Positions 11,035 through 23,589 are shown, counted from the stretch's first letter. The stretch: DNA of 64,000 nt from Chloranthus sessilifolius (GCA_021018995.1 CM037585.1:127438831-127502830); one strand, 5' to 3'. A program made the numbers and translations. Notes: generated by a model from the sequence alone, not told the origin.

Positions 11035-11713
11035 ACTATCCTGTTAAGAAAAGGATAGTAGGGTCGGGGAGGGGTCGGGTGTAGAATTCAGGACCATCTT
11101 TTTCTTGAATGCATAATTAGCCCAACGTGTGCCCAAGAAGGCCATATGATGATGTCAGAACTTTAGTTCTGTTGTCATTAGATCAGAGCTTGACAACCTG
11201 ATTCTTGAAGGTCTTAATTTCTCGTGGTTTTTTGACAAATTAGTAGATTTTGAGGATCCTATTTTAATGGTGTTTTGAACCATGTAATATGTTAAATTGA
11301 ATGATTAAATTCTCTAGATATTAATTCGACTTGATGTGCAAAATATTTGAGGGTTTCTTCAAGGATGAGAGGGTGTAAAGATTTGACACTAAGCACTGAG
11401 ATTGCCCGTTTTAGACACCAATCGAGTTTGGCCTCCACCCCAATAGTTACAAAATAGGAATATTAACTCTGAAACTTTTCATTAGATACTGTTATTCTCC
11501 TCAAGAATAAATTTTTAATCATTATTTTAGTTTTGCTATGTACTTTCCCAAGTTTTAAACCATTTTAAATGAAAGTTCAGACATTCTTTTGCCCTTTTTA
11601 TTGTTTGAACCCTGGTCCCAAAACCACTTGATTATATTTATGAGTCGATTTGGCTGAGAATGTCAAAAGTTGGTGAAAAAATGGATACCCAGAAGATTCT
11701 CTGTTCAAGAACC
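11035..11713. other. Unassigned sequence between LTRs
   Basis: About 680 bp of low-copy-looking DNA with no ORF, TIR or LTR end that I can support. A small hairpin (CTATCC...GGATAG) sits at its left edge. It continues at 15513 once the solo LTR is removed. Confidence 0.5.
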
Positions 11714-12726
11714 AGACTTGTAACAGCCTGAAAATTTTGACTTTGAATAGTGTATCCCGGGATGTATGCCCGACTTTGAACAGTGTACCTCGGTGTGCGT
11801 GCCCGACTGGTCACGTGCTCGATTTTATGAAATTACTTACGTAAGTTAAATTGGGTTGGTCTTGAGTGGAAAAAGACCGATTTAGATTGTGTGTTGAGCA
11901 TTAGGTGGTTTCTTATGCACCAAGCTTTGGTGTATGGGCTCAACACCGGGTTCGATTAGTGGATGGTTTGGGTGTGTAGGCCCACACCTAATTAAAGAAA
12001 ACTATTTTGTTATGAGATAACACCTAAATATGTACGTTCATTTCACACGGGAGCTAGATCCTTAGATGAGAACTAATACGCCCAAAGACAAGTATATGTG
12101 TTTTGTATGGGAACCGATCCCATTTAGTTAAAGAAGGCAATTTCTTCTTTTGGGAGCTAACACCCGGTTTGCACAAGGTTTTGTTTTAGGTTTTGGGTTT
12201 TTGAGGAGAGAAGGAAGAGAGAAAGGGGAGGAGATGAAATGAACGTGTTGAATCCATGAGTGCCGAGCCTTAGATTTGCGCGAAAAACATTTGTGAGATC
12301 GTCTAAGGGGAAGATCGCCGTCGATTTCGACGTTTGGTTGTGGTTTTATGAATTTTGGAGCCGTTTGGGGGTTTTGAAACCATCTTCTTGCGAAGAGATC
12401 GTGGGTTTTGATCCGCAAATCGTGGCGTGAGTTTGCGTGAAGTGTGTGTGGAAGGATTGCCGTTAATTTCGTGGGTTTGGTTGTGATCTTGGAGCACGGA
12501 GATGATCGAGGTGGGTTTGGAAACCCTTTTTATCTAACGAAGAAGACGATCCGATCTACGAGTAAATCACCGATTTAAAGAGGTAAATAACGCAATTCTT
12601 CCATGTATTTAATTAAATATATGTTGGTTAGATGCGTGAAAAAGATTAGGATCAAAAGGATTGAATTTTGATGAAAAAAATGGGTTTCAAGGTTCAAACC
12701 CGAGAAGTGCTCAGAAACTGCCAAAA

Positions 12727-13264
12727 TCGATTAATCGATTTTGAAACTCGATTAATCGAGTTTTTGACAAGAGAGAAATTCGAGAGGAACTTCACGAAAT
12801 CGATTAATCGAAGAGAATTTCGATTAATCGATTTTGAAATTCGATTAATCGATTTTGAAAATCGATTAATCGAGTTTGCCTGGGCTTACTGACACTACTG
12901 TAGTATTTCAGCCATAACGTTTTGTGCCGAATTCGGATTGACGTGATTCTTGTTGCGTTGGAAAGAAGACAGAAAGCCCTACAACTTTTATGAATTGACC
13001 AACTTGTGAATCAATCGTTTTAAAGGTCAAAATTTAGTAATAAGTTAGGTAAAGTTCTAATTTTGTCGAGAAACGAAACCGATTAATCGAGTAAAATCGA
13101 TTAATCGATTTTTGAATTTCGATTAATCAAAATTGGGTCGATTAATCGACTGGTCTCAAATAGTGAAAAATATTTTTGTCTCTTTGAAAATCGATCAATC
13201 GAGATAAAATCGATCAATCGACTTTGGAAAATCGATTAATCGATTTTGAAAATCGATTAGTCGA
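12727..13264. repeat. Palindrome arrays in solo LTR
   Basis: Two runs (12727-12873 and 13079-13264) hold about nine exact TCGATTAATCGA copies plus TCGATCAATCGA and TCGATTAGTCGA variants. Spacers are 9, then 8, 9, 9 bp in the first run and 6-10 bp in the second. TTTTGAAAA-type spacers recur. Confidence 0.9.
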
Positions 13265-14093
13265 TTTTGTCTGAGTTGCCAGTACTGCTTTAGTATTTTG
13301 ACCATAACTTTCTACTCCGACCTCCGATTGATGCGATTCTTGAGGCGTTGGAAAGATAACAAAGAAATATACAATGTTTGTGTTTTGACCAACTTATGAA
13401 TCTAAATTTTTAAAGGTAAAAATTTAGGAGAAAGGTTACATCAATTTCTGTGTTGGCGCGAACTTGCCCGTTCCGACTCAATTTTTAGAAAACACTTAAA
13501 TAGTCTAAGTTATTTGTGGTTGGGGTTAATCATTGATGCATCATTGTGTGCTTGTGATGTAGATTAAGGGTGGACGGCCATTGATAGGACCTTGCTTGCT
13601 TCGAGGTTAAGGTAGGGGAAATTTAATATTTGATTATATTTTTGAAATTGATTCATAGATGCCTTGATTTAATCAAATGAAAATGATAAGTGTGATTTGA
13701 AGTTTTGTTATTTAAAATCGATGCTTGAATCTAATTGGACGTGTAGGAGAACTTCAACACAAACCTGCATGTTTAACTTTGATTCATTGTTTCTTTGAGG
13801 TATTCATATGAAAAATATGATAAGTTTTCTTGATGTATTTTGATGTTAGTTTGATAGATATTTGAATTATAACTTGAACTCCTTGCAAAATAGAAATTTA
13901 AAATTCGTGAGTTGAAAACGGTGAATTTTGAACTGTGAACTTAACCTAGAATTTGTACTATGGTATTCGATTTTTAAACTTGATTTTTAAATGGTGAGTT
14001 TTAAAACCTTTTAAGCAAGAATGTGAGCTTTGGATCGTGATTTAGAAATCTGAACTAGAATGTGAACTCGAAATCTTTGAGTCTTGTAGATTT

Positions 14094-14590
14094 GTGAGAA
14101 GGTACACCCTTGGACCGCTGTGGCGGGATTTATGTACACCCTTGGACCGCTGTGGCGGGATTTGTGTATACCCTTGGACATGTGGTGGGATTTATATACG
14201 CCTTGGACCGTTTTACGGGATTTTACGACCCTTGGACTTGTTGTGCGTATGTACGCGGTTGGACCGTTTTTACGGGATTTTACGTACAACTTTAGACTTG
14301 TTGTGCTTATGTACGCCCTTGAACCGTTTTTACAGGATTTTACGTACACCTTTGGACTTGTTGTGCTCATGTACGCCTTTGGACTGTTTTTATGGGATTT
14401 TACGTACACCCTCGGACTCGTTGTGCTCATGTACGCCCTTGGACCGCTTTCGCGGGATTTTACGTACTCGTTTGGACACTGTTGTGAGTCGTGTACGCCC
14501 TTGGACCGTTTTTACGGGATTTACGTACACCCTTGGATTTCGATGTAGTCATGTACGCCCTTGGACCGCTTTTGCGGCATTTTTTGTACT
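14094..14590 (+). repeat. Minisatellite, about 60-bp unit (CTTGGACCG... GGGATTTTACGTAC)
   Basis: About eight to nine diverged units, each with CCTTGGACCG followed by a T-rich segment and GGGATTT. The second half alternates two unit types (CTTGGACCGTTTTTACGGG and GGACTTGTTGTGC). The long cysteine-rich frames over this interval are a by-product of the repeat. Confidence 0.85.
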
Positions 14591-14633
14591 CTTTGGATTA
14601 TACCTCGTAAATCAAACCATAAGTCGTGAGATT

Positions 14634-15000
14634 AAAGTGGACCGCTGTGGGCGGATATTGTGCATGTGGACCGCTATGGGCGGATTATATGTATGTGGAC
14701 CGCTGTGGGCGGATTATGCTTATCGTGGACCGCTATGGGCGGAGTGCAAGTACCATGTGGGGATTTGAAATCAGTTTTGAAGGATAAATAAAGGTTTTGA
14801 AATCACTTTTGTGTGTAAAAAGGAAATCAGTTTTGAAATCAGTTTTGTATGATAAGGAAATCAGCTTTTGAATCAATTTTATGTGAAAAAGGAAGTCAGT
14901 TTTGAAATCAGTCATGTGATAAGAAGACAGTATTTGAAATCAGTCTTTGTTGATAAGAAAAAGTACCTTTGAAACGAGTTCAGTTTTAAATAAGAAAATG
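14634..15000 (+). repeat. Minisatellites: GTGGACCGCTGTGGGCGGA (x4) and GAAATCAGTTTT-type runs
   Basis: Four copies of GTGGACCGCT(G/A)TGGGCGGA with a period near 31 bp lie at 14637-14745. They are followed by repeated GAAATCAGTTTTG units to about 14945. Confidence 0.8.
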
Positions 15001-15689
15001 TTTGATTGTGACATTGAATCTATGTTTCCTTATGATAAGATGTGAATGAGTATTGAAATTTCCTCTACTGAGCTAGGATGTAGCTCACCCCTTCGACTAT
15101 ACATCACAGGTATAGCTTCTACGTGGACACCAGACTTGCAGATTGAGGAATTGAGGAGGGCTATGATATTCGGGGTCGTAGATTGAGTACTTTGTGGAGA
15201 TTGGTGAGTTCAGACTTGGTACCCTTTGAACTCGCATATAATTTTATACACCACTGTTTGGTGACGTTGGTACATCACTGGTGGCCATTGTTAGTTATTC
15301 TAATATTAGATGTTAGAATTAGAGATTTATTCATGTCATATGTATTATCTGCTTTGATTTCTGCATGCTAGGTTTTGTACCAAGCATTCTGTGTTCGGAA
15401 CGTGTTCTACGACCCGACGGTCCGGGTTTTCCCATTCGTGTTTGAAAAAAAAAAAAAAAAAAAAAAAATGTCTCAAAATTCAGGTTGGGAAAATTCGGGT
15501 TGTCACAAGACTTTTATGAATTGTTTTCTGTTCAATTACAATCATATTGGTAGACTGTTGAGGAAGGACAATAGCCAGATTTATATATTCCTGGCAGGGT
15601 CAAAATATCGTCCAATACCGATACGTATCGGTTTTGGAAGTCAACGGTATGATACATAGGGTATGTATCGTACCCTATATAAATTACTC

Positions 15690-15870
15690 ATATTATCGCC
15701 CGATACGAGCAAAGTATCGCCTGTATCATCCGTATCGGACGATAATATCAAATTATCGGACGATAATTTCATATTATCGTCCGATAATTTAGAAAAAATT
15801 TAAAATTTTTGAAAGGCCTGAAATTATCGTACGATACGAATGATAATTTCAAATTATCGTTCGATAATTT
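15690..15870. repeat. hAT left subterminal palindromes (TATCGGACGATA family)
   Basis: Copies of TATCGGACGATA, TATCGTCCGATA, TATCGTACGATA and TATCGTTCGATA. The three consecutive copies in 15735-15790 are spaced by 9 and 9 bp, a 21-bp period. Related TACATTCAATGTA and GATACGTATC palindromes lie at the right end (20915-20995). In hAT elements such subterminal motifs are normally transposase-binding sites. Confidence 0.8.
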
Positions 15871-16117
15871 CAAAAAGTCTGTGGGCCCCACCCTTTGACC
15901 CAGCCGACTATAGGCTCGGGTTTTGGGTTTTTTTCCTCATTTTATGCATCTTCTCTCTTCTCCTCTCTTCTTCCTTCGTCTTCCTTCTTCCTCTCTTCTT
16001 TTTTGGTTATTTGTACCTACATCGCCGTCGAATCGCACAAAAAAATACGGGATCAATGCGAAAGGTACGTGTTTATCATTTTACTATCATTTTATTTCAT
16101 TTTAAATGCTAAAATAA

Positions 16118-16410
16118 GATAGATCTACCTTATTTATGGGTAGATCTACCTTATATAACGGTAGATCTACCTTATTTAAGGGTAGATCTATCTTATATAA
16201 GAGTAGATCTATCCTTAAATTTTATCATTTATCTATTATTTTAATTATTATAATTATTTAAATTATTTAAATTATTTTAGTATCTACAATTAAATATGGT
16301 AGATCTACCTTATATAAGGGTAGATGTAGCCATAAATTTGGTAGATCTACCATATTTAATGGTTGATCTACCTATAAATATGGAAGATCTACCATATTTA
16401 ATGGTAGATA
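16118..16410. repeat. 21-bp tandem palindromes GGTAGATCTACC in hAT leader intron
   Basis: Two runs (16118-16214 and 16298-16410) of the 12-bp palindrome GGTAGATCTACC and variants are each separated by exactly 9 bp. Spacers alternate between two A/T-rich kinds (TTATTTATG, TTATATAAC, TTATTTAAG, TTATATAAG). The runs lie inside the probable 5' intron of the transposase gene. Confidence 0.9.
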
Positions 16411-17340
16411 TTAAATTAATTAAAATAATTAAAATAATTAAAATTATGGGTCAAAAATAATATAAATAATTAAAATTATAGGTCATATGTAGTTAAAAGT
16501 ATGGGTCACAAAATAATTAATATAACTAATAAAATAATAGGGTCAATATGGGTCACATATAATTAAAATTAAATTTAATATGGGTCACATATAATATGGG
16601 TCACATATAATTAATAAAATAATAGGGTCAATATGGGTCACATATAATTAAAATTAAAATCAATATGGGTCACATATAATATGGGTCACATATAATTAAT
16701 AAAATAATGGGGTCAATATGGGTCACATATAATTTAAACTTAAAATTAATATAAGTCACATATAATTAAATTTATGGGTCACATATTAAATTATATGTGA
16801 CCCATATTAATTTTAATAATAAATTTAATTATATGTGACCCATATTAATTATATGTGACCGTCACATATAATTAAAATAATTAATATTATGGGATATGTC
16901 CCATAAAATATTAGAATAATATGAAATAAATTTAAAATAAATTTTTTAAAATTAGAATAATAGCAAATAAATTTTTAAAAATTAGAATAATATCAAATAA
17001 ATATTTAAAAATTAGAATAATATCAAATAAATATTCATAAATTAGAATAATATCAAATAAATATTCATAAATTATAATAATATCAAATAAATATTCATAA
17101 ATTATAATAATATCAAATAAATTTGGTAAAATATAATCTAATCTTTTAAAAATTAGACTAATATAAAATAAAATTTAAAATGTAATCTAAATTTTTTAAA
17201 AATTATAATAATATCAAATAAATTTTATAAAAATTAGAATAATATCAAATAAATTTAATAAAATATAATCTGATATTTTTAAAATAGTAATAATTAAAAA
17301 ATAAAATTTATTTTCAAGTATAAATTAGATGTTTAATTTA
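16411..17340. repeat. A/T-rich intron with two further tandem repeat families
   Basis: Repeats of TATGGGTCACATATAATTAA occupy about 16440-16870, including an inverted copy (ATATGTGACCCATATTAA) near 16790-16850. A 37-bp unit around TTAGAATAATATCAAATAAA runs from about 16915 to 17270. With a GTACGTG donor near 16064 and a TTCATGCAG acceptor at 17366, the interval reads as a 1.3-kb leader intron. Confidence 0.7.
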
Positions 17341-17381
17341 ATGCAATCGTTTGTTTATTCATGCAGGTGAAATAAATAAAT

Positions 17382-20300
17382 ATGGTACGATCGTCAGATC
17401 CTTCATGGCAATACGGTACACCAATAGATGGTGATAGACTCCGGATACAGTGTAAGCTTTGTAGAAAAAAACTGCTAGGAGGAGGTATCACACGGTTAAA
17501 GTAGCATCTGGCTCACGTAAAGGGAGAAACAAAAGGGTGTCCCAGTGTACCTAGAGAAGTAAAAGAAAATATCAGAGCTAATTTACAAGCGGCAAAGGGA
17601 AAGAAAAAAGCTGAAGCCAATCATGATAGGAAAATGTATGAGAGAATCAGGAGGGCAGATCCAGAGTTTACGTCACCTGGACCTGAGGATGATGAGGATG
17701 AGCAGATAGCGAGAGCTATGAGAGAGAGTGCCAGAGAATCACAACGGTGGCGAGATCAGGAAGAAGCTGATTATCGGTTTCGGTCTAGGTTGAGGGGCCC
17801 ATGCCTGCTACCGGTGGTGGATCTAGTCATAGGCCACATGTTATTGATATTGATGAGGATGTTAAGCGGTCCGGGTGAGGTCGATCCCGGAGGGATTATA
17901 GGTCAGTCTACTAGAGGCCGACATGGATCCATTCATGTATCGCACTGAAAGCTCCAAACAAACCAAATTAAGTGCAATCTCACTTACAAAAATGGGGAAG
18001 AAGCTTGGAAAATTCATTGCCAAGTTTTTTATATACAACCACATTCCAACCAGAGTAGCAGCGTCGTCGTACTTCAAAAGCATGATTGATACAAGTGCAG
18101 AAGTTGGTCAAGGAGTTAAAAAGCCTTCTACATGTGAGATATCTGGGCCCTTACTAAACGATGAGTACGATGAGATAACTGCCTATGTACAAAGCTTTGA
18201 GGATGTATGAGATGAGAGAGGTTACACAATTATGTGCGATGGATGGACTGGTCCCACAAAGAAGAGTTTGATCAACTTTTTAGTTTACAGCGATGCCGGA
18301 ATGATTTTTGAAATCGATTGATGCTTCTGAACACGTAAAATGGATTACCTCTTTCAACTAATGGATAAGGTAGTTCAAGAGGTTGGAGAGCAGCGGGTTG
18401 TGCAGGTGGTAACGGACAATGCGGCAAATTACAAATCCGCTGGATTAAAACTAATGATGAAGAGACGTCACCTGTACTAGACCCCGTGTGCCGCTCATTG
18501 CGTGGACCTCATTCTTGAGGATTTAGGAAAGAGAAGCAAGGCACAAGCAACTATTCAGAAGGGAAGAACGATTACTTTCTACCTGTACAACAGTGACAAG
18601 TTGGTCAATTTAATGAGAGCCTTCACGAACAATGAGTTGCTCCGACCTGCGATTACACATTTTGCAACATAGTTGTTAGCCCTATAGAGTTTGGCTAGAT
18701 ATAGGCGTGAGCTGAAAAACATGGTGTCGTCGGAAGAATGGAATAAACATGAAATAGGACTCCCACGAGCAAAGAGACTAGCTTGTACTGAAGTTCTTTG
18801 ACTGATCTGACGACGCGGCTTTGGGCAGATGTCGACCACCTGATCGTCGTCACTACCCCGTTGGTGCAAGTGTTGAGATTGGTTGATGGTAATGAGAAAC
18901 CAACGATGGGATACTTTTATGAGTCAATGAATAAGACAAAATTAGCTATAAAAACCAAATGCCCTACAAAATATAAACGATACTGGGCGATTATCGACAA
19001 GAGGTGGGATGCACAATTTCACCAGTACTTGCATGCAGCAGGTATAACATGTTAAACTGCTTATGTAGTGATTTTTATTTATTTATTCATTATTTTCATA
19101 TACTGATGAAATTGCTCATATTTGATGTGTAGCACACTACTTGAATCCAGCCTTCTAGTATACGCGACACTTCGAGCTGAGTGACACTGATGAAGTGTAT
19201 ACCAGTTTGCTCAATGTAATCCAAAGAATACTCCCTAAGTTGGCGGACCAAGGTCAAGCCATAAGAGATGTGAGTAATCATAGTATCATACCTTATAACT
19301 AATAAGTCAAATGTCATGTGATATTATCATCTATTTATTAATATGTGCCTTACTGTGTTTCATCTTTATAGATTGACATATTTCGCAAGAGACATGGGTC
19401 ATTTGGAACCCCATTGGCGCAATCCCAAATTAAACACGACAATCCCGCTGATTGGTGGATGCATTATGGAGGTGATGGTCCGATATTGAGGCGGGTAACA
19501 ATAAGGGTGTCGCAAACATGTTCCTCGTCCAACTGCGAGCGAAATTGGAGCACTTTCTCTCTCATTCATACTAGGACAAGGAATAGACTAACTATGGATC
19601 GATTGGAAAAGTTAGTTTACTGTCACTACAATATGCGATTAAGGGTCAGGAATATACAGAGGACCAACCATGGTAAGCAATTATATGAAGTCTTAGATCC
19701 TCAATTATATGAAGTCTTACTTACATATTATACTAATTTATCTATCATTTTCTACCTTGCAGATAGTGAATATTTTGTTCCCATCTATTTAGATTATATA
19801 TTCGAGGAGGATGACCCTTTGAATCAATGGATCGAAGAGAGAGAAGAGCCAGTCTTTGATACTGAGAGCATTGAATGGTTGGACAATGCTGAAAGAGTAG
19901 TGGAGCAGCAGGCTTTCCAACCACCGAGACGGAAAAGAAGATTGAATCGTCATTCAGTGGTTGGATCTGATGACGAAACACAGCCCGGTAGTGATGATGT
20001 GAGTGGTGAGGATGATGGTGGAGGGCATGATGGTGGAGGGGATGTTGGCACTAGTGGTGGAGAGGAGGATGCTGGTACCTCTGATCCTTATAGAGATATG
20101 GCGGCATGGGATGATGACTCGACACCGTTAACACAGTTCGACACGCCTACATTTAGAATGGGAGGGGTTGAAGGAAGAGGTGCGTCGGAATCATATAAAA
20201 TACCACCACCACCACAAGGTCTACAAGATGATACGGATATGGGTTATATGACTTCTAGCTTCGGGGGATTCAGTTTGCAAAATTTTGAAGATTCAGCAAC

Positions 20301-20534
20301 TAGTAACCCATACTACCAGCCACAACAGACCTACCCGATGCCATATGACTTTGTTGGTCAGATTTTTGGAGGACCGGCCTTTACGTACTACACTGAGCCA
20401 TATTCGTTGCTACAACCTCAATTTCAAGGGGTCACATATGATCATGGGTATTAATATGGCCAACATTATAGGCAAAGGCCGAAAAGCTCGCGCACCGATG
20501 ATGATGATGATCATGAGGGCCAAGAACCACCATG
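17382..20534 (+). pseudogene. hAT transposase (BED finger, DUF659, hAT dimerisation), degenerate
   Basis: The ATG at 17382 opens a BED-type zinc finger (CKLCRKKL, GGITRLK then HLAHVKG), broken by TAG at 17502-17504 within the finger. Then come an acidic linker with frameshifts near 17800-17930, the DUF659 core (KFFIYNHIP, MCDGWTGPTKKSLINFLVY) with a TGA at 18208, a VVTDNAANY block, and stops near 18320, 18477, 18671 and 18799. Short introns with GT-AG ends are likely at about 19056-19130, 19270-19373 and 19672-19762. The C-terminal dimerisation domain is well kept (SSSNCERNWSTFSLIHTRTR, LEKLVYCHYNMRLR), followed by an acidic Gly-rich tail. The tail stops at 20454, but related sequence continues in frame to about 20534. 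Confidence 0.92.
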
Positions 20535-21155
20535 AAATTTAATGTGGCTCTAAAGTAAGTTTTTCATATACAATTAAATTTATTTTTATCAACATAGATA
20601 TTAATTTTGACAATATGTAATTTATTTTTATCAATATACATTGTAATTTAGTTTATGCGTGACTGCATCGATCAAATTATGAAATATTATTAATAAAATA
20701 GGCATGTGATCAGTTGGTCAAAAATAATGTTAGAAGATCTATTACATTAAGTCAAAAATGTGATCTTAAGTAAAAAATAAGTCACAAAATAGGCATGTTA
20801 CTTATATATTCATCTAAATAATGCATCAAATAAGTCAAAAATAAAAGCAAAAATAGTTGAAATAAATAAATATAATTTTTCAGATTTTTTTGAGAATTTT
20901 TTTTTTTTGAATGTATCAAACCGATACATTCAATGTATCGCCCATACATTGAATGTATCGGACGATACCCGATACGTATCGTCCTGACCTCTAGGACGAT
21001 ACGGATCGGAAATCCGGTATTTTGACCCATGATACCTGGGACTATGTCTGTGGGGTTACTGGCCTAGAGGAGCAGCACTAATCATACTTCTCTTTTAATT
21101 TTTGTTTTCATCAGCATAAAGACTTGTAGTCCCACATTTCTTTAGATCAGTAGCC

Positions 21156-21297
21156 ATGTCAAAGAGGCAAGTAAATCCTATTAGACGCTTTGTGGACAGT
21201 GGGACTGTTCCATTTGCAAGCTTATTACATCAGAAATCATGATCTTCTCCGCTATTATCAATTGGGCTGGTTCTCTTGGTAGTTTCTTTGTTCCCGA
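21156..21297 (+). pseudogene. Relic of N-terminal exon of an unidentified plant membrane protein
   Basis: The frame from ATG 21156 reads a basic start (SKRQVNPIRRFVDSG), TVPFASLLHQKS, a TGA at about 21240, then SSPLLSIGLVLLVVSLFP, which looks like a signal-anchor segment. Basic residues before a hydrophobic stretch suggest a type II membrane protein start. I do not recognise the gene with confidence. One stop and loss of frame after 21300 show it is dead. Confidence 0.35.
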
Positions 21298-21464
21298 AAT
21301 CAAAATTCTTGTCTATTTGCATGGGATAATGGCTAAATATATGCAAGTTATTTATATTGCCATGATTAAGTTGGTTTTTGAAATCTAGGAAAAGTACATA
21401 GCACCAAATCACTGTAAGGTCAGGGACTCAGAATGATTCTCACCTCAACCAATTTGTGAGCTTG

Positions 21465-21590
21465 TTGCAAGATCCCTTATACGGCTTTCCAAAATTGCAG
21501 ATTCCTTTGTCATTATTTGAAATGCACATAAATTTCCAAAATATGATTTGGAATCTGCAATTTTTAAAAGGTGGGTAAGGGATCTTGCAA
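21465..21590. mobile_element. Short inverted-repeat element (MITE-like, 126 bp)
   Basis: It begins TTGCAAGATCCCTTA and ends TAAGGGATCTTGCAA. A second inverted pair, AATTGCAGATTCC and GGAATCTGCAATT, lies further in. I could not define a clear TSD, so the superfamily is open. Confidence 0.6.
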
Positions 21591-21956
21591 AAAGCCCTAA
21601 ATGTGAATTAAACATCTCCTAAGATTTGACCAGTTTGTCTAAAGGAGATTAATCAGTGTTATCCCATAGTTTAAATCTTGTCGGCCTCCGAGTTGGCCAT
21701 TGCTAAACCGATGCACATTGCTGATATAGATATGCACCAGCCACACCAGTTCAAAGAAGAAAAAAATCTAAATAAAAAAGTTTAGAGCCTGCATATTTGG
21801 AGCTGTCACAGCCTGTACATGAGAATCTGCTGAGGACTAGTATCAATGTACTTGTTTTCTATGTTAACTTCTGTATAATCTTGTAGTTTCTTGTTCTTAT
21901 TAATGTGCATTTGATGAACACTGGATCATTAGATTTCTATATCGAGGTTTTTGCAG

Positions 21957-22211
21957 CTTTCAAGTGGAAGAGGGAACACTGTCGATAAAATAGTACATGA
22001 GCTTCTCCAAAAGGGTGAGTTAGCTTAGAAGTACATACATGGATCGAGAAGCATGAAAATTGACAATTGGTTGCTTCTTGATAGTTTTGTGCAAGGACGC
22101 AGTGCATCAATGATTGCTTGTGGAAGAGCCATACAGAGCCACTCAAAGCGCTGTAAAAGGCATATGTCCATGCAGCAACATCAAAAATGCGATTCATTTG
22201 ATTTGCCTTAG
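21957..22211 (+). pseudogene. Fragment of RNase P/MRP subunit p29 (POP4)
   Basis: A frame beginning just after a TTTTGCAG acceptor-like site reads GRGNTVDKIVHELLQKG. After an in-frame TAG it continues GSRSMKIDNWLLLDSFVQGR, then SHSKRCKRHMSMQQHQKC and SFDLP before a stop at 22209. The KIDNW-LLD-FVQGR and HSKR-KHMS-QH-KC signatures are those of the plant homologue of RNase P protein subunit p29 (POP4), recalled from family knowledge. Only the middle of the protein is present and no C-terminal Rof/p29 barrel follows. It could be a decayed host locus or a fragment carried by a transposon. Confidence 0.6.
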
Positions 22212-23589
22212 GTCTACCACAAGTAAGTTATGTAGTTTCTAGGATGCCCATTTTAGCAATCTTTCTCCCTCGAGGTTTTCTTAAGTCATACAAATTCAAC
22301 ATAAATCTGTTCTTTATTTTAGTTTGGTTAGTCGCCTTTTGTTCAACTTTTTAGGTTTCCTTAAAAGTTTTTATGAGTACTCTGTTTTGGAGGGACCACG
22401 TACTGTATTATATATCAATTTCCCCAAAAGTTCAATCTTTTATGTTAGATATATGTATCCCATGTTTGCATAGTATGTAGCAAAGTTAAAGATCAATCTG
22501 TTATGTTAGAATTTTGTTTACGAGTTAAAGATCACTTTCTATGTTTGCATAGTATGTAGCAAAGTTATTTAAAGTAGTAGAGCGGTGACACATTTGCATG
22601 ATGTTTACTGCTCATAACACAATCTGATTACATTTAATTATCATTTCAATCTTCATTTACCTAGGGTAATGTAAGTGGTGTCTATATTGAAAAATAGGCT
22701 TTTGAGAGGCCAAAGTGAGATATTAAACAAGGAAAAAAAATGGTAAACAATGTCCCTTCCCTAGTTGTGTGTACATCCACTTCATTCTGTACCTTGTTAC
22801 AATTAACTTGGATGGACATGCCTATTTTCTTTGTCCAATAGGCAGGTAGTCTTCTTTGTGTTGTAACTCATTTTTTTAACTCCAACTAAATGCCCCAACT
22901 TTTGTGGGTTCTTTGTTGGAGATCTTTAGTAAAAAATGTGAAAATTTGTGGTTGTCTAGGATAACTAGATATTTATATAGACTCCTATAGGTATGGACCG
23001 AGTACAATAGTCGTGATTGTACTAGATACTTCTAAGATTTTGGAAAGATCAAATTATTTCCCCACTAGGATTTTGGAAAGATCAATATCTCAGTTTAATG
23101 ATGTTTTCTTTTTTATTTCAGGCAAAACTTTTCAATTTGAAGCTCACCTTAAATGGATTACTAGGGGACGGGGACACTTGGCAGGAGAGGCGGAGCAAAT
23201 TTAATTTTTTTGTTCTTTATTTTTAAATGGGCCATGGGGCCCTTATATTGTTCACTCTCTTTTCTTCTTCTTCTTTTTATTTGAATAAAAGGATTGGGCA
23301 TGTAGAGTTTAAAATGTTTGAATGATTTGAAAGGTTGAGATGAAACCTTTTGTTTGAATAAAATAATTGGGCTTCTATTTTTTTTATTAATGGCATTGAA
23401 TTATTTACATTTGAGTTGAATGAATGTATTGAAATATGAGATTAATGACTTTTTTTCTTTATATAATTTTTTTTAAAGCATTAAAGAAAAGTATTAAAAA
23501 ATTGTATTAAAAAAAAGCATAAAAAAAATATTATTTTAAAAAAATTTGCATAAAAAATTGTGGATGTAATTTTTTAAAATATATATTTT
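22212..23589. other. Unassigned A/T-rich sequence with one possible exon relic
   Basis: There is a short direct repeat (TGTTTGCATAGTATGTAGCA at about 22463 and 22543) and no convincing gene. After a TTTTATTTCAG acceptor-like site, 23122-23204 reads GKTFQFEAHLKWITRGRGHL to a stop. This is a possible last-exon relic that I cannot identify. Confidence 0.4.

Larger units (their letters stand above)
11719..15507 (+). repeat. Solo Tekay-type LTR (3789 bp) with TSD AGACT
   Basis: It starts TGTAACAGCCTG and ends CGGGTTGTCACA, flanked by perfect 5-bp duplications AGACT at 11714-11718 and 15508-15512. No PBS, coding region or second LTR is present, so this is a solo LTR left by LTR-LTR recombination. 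Orientation is plus, from the conserved block ending TTCGACTATACATCACAGG at 15064-15110. It carries palindrome arrays, two minisatellites and a run of 24 A near the 3' end. Confidence 0.9.
15595..21031 (+). mobile_element. hAT transposon (5437 bp, non-functional)
   Basis: The left end is CAGGGTCAAAATA and the right end TATTTTGACCCATG, an inverted repeat with one mismatch. The flanks are ATTCCTGG (15587-15594) and ATACCTGG (21032-21039), an 8-bp TSD with one difference, as expected of hAT. Inside, a single plus-strand gene encodes a BED-finger/DUF659/hAT-dimerisation transposase carrying stops and frameshifts. Both ends have palindromic subterminal repeats around TATCGGACGATA and CCGATACGTATCGG. 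It inserted into the same unassigned DNA seen at 11035-11713. Confidence 0.92.

Noticed and set aside
14094..14768. Long Cys/Trp-rich frames on plus strand and a Ser/Lys-rich frame on minus strand
   Set aside because: They follow the minisatellite period in several frames at once, so they are repeat translations, not genes.
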